From positions 7,862,560 to 7,926,559 of the forward strand of contig NC_054701.1 of assembly GCF_016097555.1 (NCBI RefSeq): a stretch of 64,000 nucleotides of DNA, written 5' to 3'. A program made the translations under genes and the position numbers. This DNA is from Gigantopelta aegis (lineage: Eukaryota > Mollusca > Gastropoda > Neomphalida > Peltospiridae). Every line of letters starts with the position of its first letter. The stretch's first letter is position 1. The notes below the pieces were generated by a model, which had not been told where the DNA came from, made no database searches, and worked only from the letters and a program-made list of their open reading frames with translations. Positions 33,166 through 45,100 of the stretch are shown one piece after another.

Positions 33166-36100
33166 GTAATCACTATTACCAATACTTTCCTAGCGAAAAT
33201 TTGGAGAAAAGTATTCCAGTAATATTTATAATTATAGGTTTATATTGCAAACTATGTGTTATCGTGGTTATTATTCGCCGTTATTATGGACCTTTTTAGG
33301 CTTTTTTTTTTGTTTGTTTTAAATTGAATTAGACCTAATGAAATATAGCTCGAGTATATAAGAATAACGCTAGAGATGACTAATATTTAGGCAGTCGTCC
33401 AGAACCAAATGGTCGTTGACGACTTACTTAGCTGAATGGCTTGGAGTCCGGCGATTTCGCCACCGGTCGATCTCGCGGAGCCTGGCGATCTCGCACCGTG
33501 TCGATCTCGCCGCGGGCGATTTCGCCAGGACTTATTTTCATCGTTAGGCGAAGTTATCATACATATCAGACTTGCTAGAAGACATATATTACAACATATA
33601 TTATAGTATATATCTACTGTCATTATCAGCATGTTTTTGTGCCAAAACTACAGGATTATACCACTTATACTACTAGTTTTGTGTTGGGACACGCTGTGGC
33701 GAGATCGCCATATTTACTTCCGTGTTACATGTCTGTTTCAGTTTACAGTTTATTATAATAAATACACGTAAAGTACACATTTATGGTTTGTTTCATCATG
33801 TAATGTAACATTTTTTAAATTTACATTTATTATTTCACTTTTTCAGGCTGTGGGCGCTGTGGCAAGATCGCCAGGGTATTCTCAGTGTAGCATTTTTATG
33901 TTGGGTGAAGTTGTCACACGTTACTACACAACTATTTGTCATAAGTGCACACTTTGATGTTCAATTTGGTATAATAAATATATGAACAAGACAACATTCA
34001 GAAAAATCCTGGCGATCTCGCCCCGGCTTGCAAGTGAAATCGTCAGAAATGTAAACTACCACTGTATTACATTTTACAACAAGAAAATCAAAACATGACT
34101 ACTGCACATGTATTTACTTAATGAAGTAAACATAAAACAGCTTGTAACTTGAATATTGTTGAGTTATAATGTACTGGCAACTTCGCTAAACAGACATGCA
34201 ACACAGAAGTAAATATGGCGATCTCGCCACAGCGTGTCCCAACACAAAACTAGATCGACACGGGGCGAGATCGACATACTTCGATCTCGCCATACTACTG
34301 GGCGAAATCGCCGTACTCTATATACATATAAGCAGACGGGAATGTCACTGTTTATTACAATAAATTGGTTATTATAATAATATTTAATTAATGTTTTGGG
34401 TTTGATACTGTTCTTTATTCCCAAGCTTTTGTTTTTTCTGTCATTGCTTTTGTTCAGTTTACTCCATATCAGCAAGGTTGGGCGAGATCGTCGACGTTTT
34501 GTGTACCATTTCATTGTACACTTACTTATTGTTTGAGAATATATTAATGTAACAAATTAATAAAATTCAAACTGAAACTCCATCTGTCTGTTTTCTGTCT
34601 TCCATACTGTTTACAACAAAGTTGGCCCGACTGACAGTACTTTAAGCTTATTATTATTCAGTGCATGTTTTGGGTTTGATATTGGTTTCTCAAAAAGTTG
34701 GGCGTGGCCGTTGACATGTTTGTGGGTTCCATTTTATAGTACACTTATATATTTGAGAACATGTTAATGTTACAAATTAATAAAATGTCAAACTAAAAGC
34801 TTGTGTATGTTTTCTTTTTTCGATATGTTCTTTACATCTACGGTTTTATAGAACTGATCACATTAAATTACCAGTAACAGAAAACTAACGAGATAAGATA
34901 CAAGGACAGATATAAAGATATATTGCTTATTAGCATTTCACGATTTCAGTTTCATTACAGGGAAATTGTTTCTGTATTTTAATAGTTAATATTGTAATAC
35001 AGATGATTATAATTCATTATAACATTTTATGTCTATATGTTGATTAGAGTTCACTATTATTAGTGTTAACCGTCTTTAAAACGGTATGCACAGTGGTCAC
35101 TGCGAGAAAACTATACTCGCAAGAAACACCGACATCGTTTGTTGTTCCAATTAATACAGCATTGTAGATTTAAACAGATTATCTTGCTAATTGATTACCA
35201 ATCATACTGTTGTTACAACCAGCGATTTTGCCCAGCTTCGATCGGCAGAATACAAACACTAGCTAACACTTTAACAGGCAAAGACAGAAAAAAAGGACAT
35301 CACATTTGATTTGAACATTGTTCGTATCATTTCATGCAGTAAATGATAGTAATATAAACATTTTAAATGATAAAATTCCTCTTTAGTTAGATATATATAG
35401 TACGGCGATTTCGCCCAGCAGTATATGGAATTTACGGCGAAATCGCCCTACTTCAATCGCTTCCAGCCCTCCACTTAAGTTATACTGTTATAGTTATACT
35501 CATATACTGTTATAATTGATATCATATGTAGGGAAAGGCTAGAGGAAACTATGTAATGCTTTGACAATCGTTGACAACCAAATAGTTGCAAGCTACTGTG
35601 TTTAAAATACAAATTTTTGCCTCGGTCTGATGCCACAGAGCTTTAGTTTGATTATTCTCGATTCCAGTCATGACATTAAACTGACATGTTGTTAACCAAT
35701 ACCAAAGCTACAAAAGAAACACACTTTGCTCTATGTCACCATAAGAAAGTATGGCACAGGTTCGTTTCGCATAAGGGCATCAGGTTTTATGTGTTTTGTA
35801 TTACAATAATTAATAAAACCAACATGTTCACTGAAGACGAGAAAAGATTGGGTTATGTTAAATATTTTTTAATCATTAATTTTTGGGGGTTTTAATTACA
35901 GGCTAAGAAAGGAAGAAATCATTCTGAAGCTGTTGGTAGGAAGAAAGATGGTCCGCCGAGGAAGAAGAAGAAAATTGTAGATGAAGAGATTGAAAGTGAC
36001 TCCGATATAGAGAAGTAAGCATGAAATGTTCATGTATACAGGATTTGTATGTATATAGTCAATGTACATAGTGACATAGATCTATGTTTAGAGCTGGGCT

Positions 36101-39100
36101 ATATACCGTTTGGTACCGCAGGGCACAATATTTCACGCGAACTGCCGTTTTGTTCGCGTGTCAGTTACGCAAAATTAAATTTACGCAAACCGCAAACTGG
36201 TTACGTCATGACCTGTAAATGTTCAGAAATTAAAACTTGCAAACTTCACGATTACAGGACATTTATTCACGCACATACTACTAGTATTTCGACAAATGTT
36301 TTAGGCTGAATCTTGGATACATGATGCGCAGCAAACCAGTAAACGTTATATTGCAACAGTTGTAATTTGCAACCAGTCTAAAGTAAATGTTCAGTATAGA
36401 GTCGAGCCAAAAGTTTTAAAGAAATGTGCTCAGACCGCTGGGGAAGTCTAAATTATCTGCTGCTATTTTATCTCTAAAGGAATATATGTAGACATAATAT
36501 TGGATTGCCTATAATTTTACATATGTTAAAAACAGTTTTAACGTAAACAGGAATCCAAAAGTGTCACAAAAATAGAAAAATACTAACATCGCATAATGAG
36601 CCTTAAAAAACAAATATTTAGAACGTCATTGTAGTATAGAAGTACCATCGATAAAGTGACAGTAACATAGCCACTGCATAACAAAAAAAAGAATCCCTCC
36701 AAATGATTATGTATCCATTTCAGAGGCATAGCACCCATTACGCACAGTAGGCATAGGTCGAGGCTGTCTGTAATTGTTCTATAAAATATCCTCTTAAAAT
36801 TGACTCGGGGGGGGTGAATGCCTCCGAAAAGGCTCAGAATGCATCTACAGTGGTCCTGAGTTTCAAATTTTTCCGAATCCCCCCGCTCAAGCATGCCATT
36901 GGCGTGCATAATGCTAAAAAAAACTTTCTGGCTACGCCCCTGTATTTTGTTTCAGTACTGGGGCTGATATTCAGTTCTTTTACAATGTTGTTAACTGTAC
37001 CAAGCATTAAAAGACTTCTTCTTTTTTTGTAAAATGTTTTCTTTTGTATTTTGTTTTAACTTTATGTTTGAGCTAAAAACTATGTATTTAAAATATAATT
37101 TCAATATAATTTTGAGGTTACCGATCAGGTAACCCACGGGTTACGCAAAGAAATCTTTCTTTAGTGATTACATGTCAGTTGAGCTGTGTAGTATTGAAAT
37201 AACCCATTGGTTACATTTTGTAATAACTGATATACTGCCACTTTTATTTATGATGTTCAGCAACTTGAGGTGGTTATTTGACATGAAAATTAACATATAA
37301 GGGGGAAATGCTGTTTGTTTGAGGTCAGGTTAAAATAAATGTGATTGAACTGTGTTAATTCCGTGCAGTGTAGTTGTCAAGGTAGAGGTTAGGTCTTGCC
37401 CATTCATCTGATATTAGTATTTTTATCTGATTGTTTAGTACGTTTTGTGATTGGAATGTGTCAGTGATACGGGTGCCATTCATCTGATATTAGTATTTTT
37501 ATCTGATTGTTAGTTACGTTTTGTGATTGGATTGTTTCAGTGATGAAGGAGCTGAGAAGCAAGCCTTCAGTTCGGAGGAGGAGGAGGAGGAGACGGCACA
37601 GGAGAAGAAACTGCGACTCACGAAACAGTATCTGGCCAAGATGGAGGCTCATGGTAACAAACAACACTAACAGATGTGTTCTTACATTGGTACAAATTAT
37701 ACAGGACTAACTCTGGAGAGAATTACCTGTTAGTCAACTTGTAGTAATTTGCATGGTTTTTCTATTTAAAGGGACATTCCTGAGTTTGCTGCATTGTAAG
37801 ATGTTTCCGATTAATAAAATATTTGTACAATTAAACTTAAATATTAAATGTATTTTCTTGTTTACAATATCAGTGTTTGCATATTCAATGTTTCTGGTCG
37901 TCTTAATATTTGTAAGAAGCCAAACTGGATTTTGTCTTCAAATAACTTTGTACGTACCAAAAAAAATATTTTAGGAAATAAAATGAAATTTAACCTAGTA
38001 CAAATATTACAATGATCAGAAACACATTTAATATACAGCCACTAATATTTTATGTAGAATTTTTTTGTTAAAAAGTCTGTTAGTTGATAACATCTTAAAA
38101 GTATCAAACTAAGGAATGCCCATTTAAGTGGTGGGATGCATTGGCGGATACAGGGGTCCTGTCCCCAACACCCATTTGACATGCCCACCTTTTAAAGTTT
38201 TTTTAATTTCATCATTTTCAATATACAAAACTCAATTGCCCTGAAAGTGAAAACCTATATACTGAACTAAAAAAGAAACTTCCGATTTGTACATATAGTA
38301 TTTGTTGTGTTAAAGAATTCATTGTGTAATGAAATTATATAGGTAGTATTAGCCTTGAGCTGTATTATCAGGATTCATGAATTTTATCGATTATTTTTGC
38401 ACTGTTAATCGTCGACAACGTGAAATTCAATTTGCATGTGCATGCATGGTTCGACATATCCCGTGTAGTATTCGGTCAATTTGTTTTACTTGTCTTACTG
38501 ACATTGTTGTCAAGTGAACGAAAACACTTCAAAATTTGTAAAAGAAATTTAACGTTTTTTACATTGTAGTATTTTTAGTATGCCAAGAATACCCAATAAT
38601 TTACGCGAACAGGTGATTGGCATGCTTGATGCTGGCATGTCGACAGAAGACGTTGCAAGGCATGTTGGGAGTTCTAGTCGAGCGATACGAAATCTTCACA
38701 TAAGATTTCGAACGACAGGAAGCACCAATGACTTGCCACGTCGTGGACGTCCGCGTGTTACAACGCATGGTCAAGACCGCTATATCATGAACACGCATTT
38801 GTGCAATCGATTCCAAACTGCTACTGCTGCTAACACACCTGGGCTTCATAATAACCGAATCTGTGGGCAAACTGTTCGTAATTGGCTGCGGGAGAACGGT
38901 TTACATGCACGACGTCCTTACGTTGGATGCGTTTTAACGCAACGTCATCGTCTTAATTAGGCACGTGTACACTCTCATTGGATACGGCGATGCTGGAATA
39001 TGTTCTTTTTTCAAATGAATCCAGATTTTCTTTACAACATGGTGATGGCAGGGTGCGCGTCTGCCATGGGAGAAATGAACGCTATGCTGACTGTTGTGTT

Positions 39101-42100
39101 CTTGAACGAGATCGTTTTGGGGGTGGGGGTTCTGTCATGGTCTGGGCAGCCATTGCCCATGGTTATCATTCACCACTAGTCGTCATTGATGGCAATTTAA
39201 ATGCTCAACTTTACCGCGATGATATTCTCGCTCATCACATCATTCCTCTGTTCCATAACAATGCCAACATCTCGATTTTTCAGCATGATAATGCTACCTC
39301 TCATACAGCTAGAGACACTGTAAATTTTCTGGGATAGTCTGGACAGACGATTGAGGCATCGTCCCAACCCACCCGCTAACGTCAACGAACTTCGTCAAGC
39401 GCTCATTCAGGAATGGAACAATATTCCACAGGCAGAAATCAACACTTTAGTCAATTCTATTCGCCTGCGATGCACTGCAGTGGTCAATTCAAGAGGTGGT
39501 CATACCCGTTATTAAGTGGGTGGTTTTTTTTTTAACCCCTACCACACTTGGTCAAAATTTCTCCCAGTTTCTGTTAACCTATGGCCATGATTTTTGCACC
39601 AAACGATGCATCATGGAACACTCTTTAAACACATATATAATAATTATTCCCCCGGTTTGTTTTCATCAAGTTATGTTCAAGCAAAGTTAGCGGAAGTTTC
39701 TTATTTTGTTCGGTATATATGAGCATCTTTATTTTAAAATTTTCCACATAGAATGACCCCTCACCCCCTCTAGAATTAGCCATGGGATGAGTGATTTCCT
39801 AATCCATTAGCCATGGTTAAAAATCAACTAGCACTACACCTGCATGCATCGATACCATACATATACATGTATGTTCTTTAATAAAACTAAAACTTAAAAA
39901 CAAAACCCAATTATGGCCAAAACATGTTATAATCACTATACTGATTATTCATTAACACATATTTGTAATATGTTTCTTTGTGCAAATAAACGAAGCTACA
40001 ATCTCAGTATGTCAGCACCAATAATAAAATTTCCAGATTTGTTATTGTAGGAGGAGAAATACACTTTGATCTCTGTTTATCTCTCAACCAAGTCTCAAAA
40101 TAAGGTTTTTGTAATGCTGAAGTGTTATTCAGAAAATATTTCTTTCATTTCCGCACTTGCTTAATCTTTTAACGGGGTTTCCTGCTGTTTCAAAGTTCTC
40201 CTACTCTGAAACCTCTGTGTTATTTGTTGTGTTTGTATTTAATGATTTTGTACTGTATCCATTTTTCACTGACTTATAACACATTTGTTTGTTGTTTGTT
40301 TTCACTGAATTATAACACGTTTTTTTGTTGTTTGTTTTCACTGAATTATAACACATTTGTTTGTTGTTTGTTTTCACTGAAATATAACACATTTGTTTGT
40401 TGTTTGTTTTCACTGAATTATAACACATTTGTTTGTTGTTTGTTTTCACTGAAATATAACACATTTGTTTGTTGTTTGTTTTCACTGAAATATAAAACAT
40501 TTGTTTGTTGTTTGTTTTCACTGAAATATAACACGTTTGTTTGTTGTTTGTTTTCACTGAAATATAACACATCTGTCTGTTGTTTGTTTTCAGAGGCTGA
40601 GCTACAGGAAGATGAAGCTGGACTTAAAGACGCAATATCTCACCGACTCAAAGAGGAGTTGGTATGTAACAGATTATTGTAACGATATCTCACCGACTCA
40701 AAGAGGAGTTGGTATGTAACAGATTATTGTAACGATATCTCACCGACTCAAAGAGGAGTTGGTATGTAACAGATTATTGTAACGATATCTCACCGACTCA
40801 AAGAGGAGTTGGTATGTAACAGATTATTATAACAATATCTCACCGACTCAAAGAGGAGTTGGTATGTAACAGATTATTGTAACGATATCTCACCGACTCA
40901 AAGAGGAGTTGGTATGTAACAGATTATTGTAACGATATCTCACCGACTCAAAGAGGAGTTGGTATGTAACAGATTATTATAACAATATCTCACCGACTCA
41001 AAGAGGAGTTGGTATGCAACATATTATTATAACGATATCTCACCGACTCAAAGAGGAGTTGGTATGTAACAGATTGTTATAACAATATCTCACCGACTCA
41101 AAGAGGAGTTGGTATGTAGTGTTCAGATTATTATAACAATATCTCACAGACTCAGAGGAGTTTATTTATAGCATTCAGTTTACATTCTCGTTCACATACC
41201 GTTAAATGTAAATAAAATCAAAATTTAAACTATCAAATGTTAGACTTGCTTATGAATATTTAAACTGGACCTCTCAACCGTTATGCATTTTCCGTGTTGC
41301 GGTGGAATCGACCAAAAGTTTTCTTTATTGCACAGTGGGGTTTTATGGTTTTTTAAAATGTTTATATTTATATCAGGATTTGTGAAATATGGGCTCATTA
41401 ATGTACTAATTTGTATTATTTTTTAATGTTTATTCCAATTAATAAAAATTAAGTCGTTATATAATCTTTGTTTTTCCTCATTTTGTTTTTAGTTGGAGCA
41501 GACTGGTCGACTATATAAAGAAGTTGCTGACAAGGTACGAATCTGTGCATTAAGTTGGCAGATATTTTTAGCAGACATGAAATGTTTTTGGAATTCCTGA
41601 TTTTTAATGCTCTGTACAAGATTTTCCACTGTTAGTCCAAAATGTACCGTATTCTCCATCCAAAACTTACAGCACAATGTTGGCTGATGCTTTGTATACA
41701 TTCTGACCACTAATATCAAAATTTCTTCTTCTTTTTTTGTGTGTAACCCACTTATACTGTATTCTTCCATGCAACAGAATTCAAAATTACCACAACCAAA
41801 AGCCCTTTGTGGTACACAAATTAATCCTTTATGTTGTTAACAATGTTGATTATTGCATTTTTGTATCGATAGAGTATGTCTTGATGGGTCGAATGGTACC
41901 AAAAAGTAAAAAATACTAAAATTGTGAATATGGGGGTTCTTGAACATATCGCAGAGTTCATTCCCAAATCATGTTATACGCCACTTTCCAGATTTTGGAG
42001 TGAAGGTATTCTGGTATTGGTACAACTCAACAATACTACAAGAAAGTTTACTATAAAACACAATCTATGCCCATTGAATTTGAACAGAAAATTGAAAAAA

Positions 42101-45100
42101 TATTTTTGTGTGTGATAAATGCTACATGTATGTTATGTTAAAGTAAAACCTTTTTTGTCTTAAAATAACTTAAATAAATATATCGCATTTTGGAAATGAA
42201 TTCATTCATTTCATTTGAATTTATTTCCGTGCTTTGGGCACACACCTGAGCTATCTGGGCAGTCTGTCCAGGACAGAGGGTTAGATAGTTGGTTAATGAT
42301 TATTGAGAAAGAAATGGGTGTAGTGGTCTTACACCTACCCATTGAACCCTTAAGAACTCGCTCTGGGTTGGAGCTGGTACTGGCCTGCGAACCCTGTAGT
42401 CCGATGGCTTAACCACTGCACAACCGAGGCCGGTGGAAATGAATTCTGCATTTGAAACGGTATTAAGTTTTCAGTGATGTGTTATAGATATGAAACTGTG
42501 TTAAGTTTTCAGTGATGTGTTATAGATATGAAACTGTGTTAGGCCAAAAAAAATATATATTTTGTTTCCGGTCACCCGACCGACTCTAAATTTTGCCAGC
42601 AGCAGTGATGGTTTTTATACACCCCCACCCCACTTTTTGGCACCTTCTTACGCCGTGCCCTGGACCCAATCACAGGCGTTGTTAGAGACTGGTCCCAGAC
42701 AAGACATGCCTGTACGTTGAATGGATATGAGCATAACTAATTTGTTTGAAATTGGAATCAATAATAACACATGCTCTTATTAGGTACCACGGTAATTGGT
42801 GACACACGAGATCGCATGACAGTACGGTAACGTGTGTGGCGATTAAACAGCTTTTATTACAAACTGCTAAATACTGTAGGCCTATAGAGGAAAATATATC
42901 GTATTATCGTAACTCCAGTCATCTCATACATTGTAGGTTTATTTTCCAAAAACAACAACGTGCGATCTCAACAAAACAATCAAGGATTTCTCGATACCAC
43001 ATGCACAAATTACAAGTCATCGCAGTTTTTTCCGTGAAGGTCATTTGAAGAAGACGTACAATTTTCATTGTTGGCTACAGCTTAGGCCTAGTACCCAGAA
43101 ATTGTTAATATACACAGGTGTAGCCTGTAGGAAGATACCAAAAAGTGGGGTGGGTGGGTACACACACGTATAAAATTAATATATAAATCATCGATGCTGC
43201 TACAAAGTCCCCGCTTCCTATGCCAGTGATGTAGATAGGCCTATCAACTGCTGAGCATGGGTAATAATTAAATAAACGGAATATTCAAGAATAACCACAA
43301 ACATTAAACAGTTCACATTTATTTCAGTGTTTCAGTTAATTGGGAATAAATTAATTTGGGTGATTTTAGCATGGGTCCGTTCAATAGGCTAATGAACATT
43401 AAAACTATAAGTCTGTCCCACTCTGACTGTAAGAGAGCTAGACGGACATTTGAACATAAACACGCTCTCATTATTTATGTCCAAATGTCCGTCTAGCTCT
43501 CTTACAGTCAGAGTACTCGGGCTAGGAATGCCTTTTTTATTACTATGAAATTTACTACAAGTTATTCATTTCTAAGCCGATTAATTTGTAAATTGCACAC
43601 AAAATTAGTATTGTTTTGTTATTTCCAATACAAGTTGAACAAATCTGTGAAGTTTTTGTGCAGTCATCTACTGACTGGATAAATCTGTGAACTTTTTGTG
43701 CAAACATCTATTGACCAACTTGGACAAAATTGTGCAGTCATCCTCTGACAAAACTGGACAAAGCTGTGAAGTTTCTGTGCAGTCATCTACTGACTTTTAT
43801 TGGTGAAAGGAATAGTTTGAACTTATTTTGTTTTCCTGTCTTTTGAAATTGACAGTGAGATTGTTTTTATTTCTCTCTGGCTGCAAAGAGTAAACTAAGA
43901 TTTTTCAGACAGCTTGCCTTCATGTCTTTCATCTTGAGACTGAGTTTTTCTCTGGCAAACACATTTAAGGTAGGGTAACCTTTCTTTGAACTAAAAATAA
44001 ATAAATAATCCTACCTACATGTACCTACCCTACTTTTTTTGGCCATGTTACCTGAAACAAACTTCTTCTTTTTTTTGACCTTAAGCTTTCAGTGATGTGT
44101 TATAGACATGAAACTGTGTTAAGCTTTCAGTGATGTGTTATAGATATGAAACTGTATTAAGTTTTCAGTGATGTGTTATAGACATGAAACTGTGTTAAGT
44201 TTTCAGTGATGTGTTATAGACATGAAACTGTGTTAAGTTTTCAGTGATGTGTTATAGACATGAAACTGTTAAGTTGACATGAATATGATTTAGGTTTGAT
44301 GCATTGGATTGAATGTTCAGCGAATGTTTTCCACTTTCCATGAAAACACTTGTCAACTCATTCGTACAAACATTGTACCAGTGTTTATAAAACTGCTGCA
44401 TTTAAAACTATGGTATGTGCTGCCCTTTCTTTGGCAAAGTGAATATAAAAGGCTTTTTATTGTTCTTCAATGCTGGAATCACAACATATTTACACATAAT
44501 AGCGGTTGATTAAACAACGTGAGAGATGTTGTCGACAAACATAGTTTTACATTTCTTAAGGATCACAGTCTTGAAGCTAACTTGGTCAGCCATTGTTAGC
44601 TTCAGATTTATTTACACATCCTCTGTTGTATTATTTATTAACCGTGAATCTGCTTTGTTTTCAGTACCTGCCTCCAGACCCTGGAGAAATAAAAGTGTTA
44701 CGAGGTCACCAGTTGTCCGTTACGTGTGTTGTCATCTCTCCAGACAGTCAATGTATTTTCTCCGCAGCCAAAGATTGTTCCATTATAAAGTGTAAGCAAC
44801 TAGTAATCATAGTTAATTATCATATTTGTAAGTAACATACATGTATTAACAGTTTGTTTTTATAAAATATTTCTGCTACCATTCACTTTGCTGTGTTATG
44901 AGATAGGATGGTCCAAGAGATGTCACACATGAAAACCAGGAGTTGGTAGAGCACTCAACTGAGGTGTTAGGTCAGAGGATCAAACCCACTCAGTGGACCT
45001 ATTGTTTGATTAGTGTTTTTCTCTCATCCTACCCAGTGCCCCATGATTTATACCAAAGGCCATGGTATGTACCGTACTACGAAGTGCACATTAAAGGTCC

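Larger units (their letters stand above)
42542..44080. mobile_element. 1.5-kb inverted-repeat element with TTA target duplication
   Basis: The array reads CTGTGTTA before and TTAAGCTTTC after, so TTA is duplicated. The ends are GGCCAAAAAAAATATAT... with TTTGTTTCCGGT, and the inverse ACCTGAAACAAACTTCTTCT with TTTTGACC. A second inverted pair lies inside (CACCCCACTTTTTGGCACCT at about 42625 against CCAAAAAGTGGGGTGGGTGG at 43138). A 3-bp TTA duplication suits PIF/Harbinger-type elements. No transposase. A hairpin (43420-43524) is nested in it. Confidence 0.65.
42454..44278 (+). repeat. 38-bp minisatellite split by a transposon
   Basis: The unit TTAAGTTTTCAGTGATGTGT plus TATAGAYATGAAACTGTG occurs about 2.3 times at 42454-42541 and about 5 times at 44081-44278. 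The two halves are separated by a 1.5-kb inverted-repeat element, and together they read as one continuous array. Confidence 0.8.

Noticed and set aside
40224-40682. 152-residue repeat ORF and its minus-strand partner
   Set aside because: Both are readings of the 36-bp acceptor array running into exon 4.
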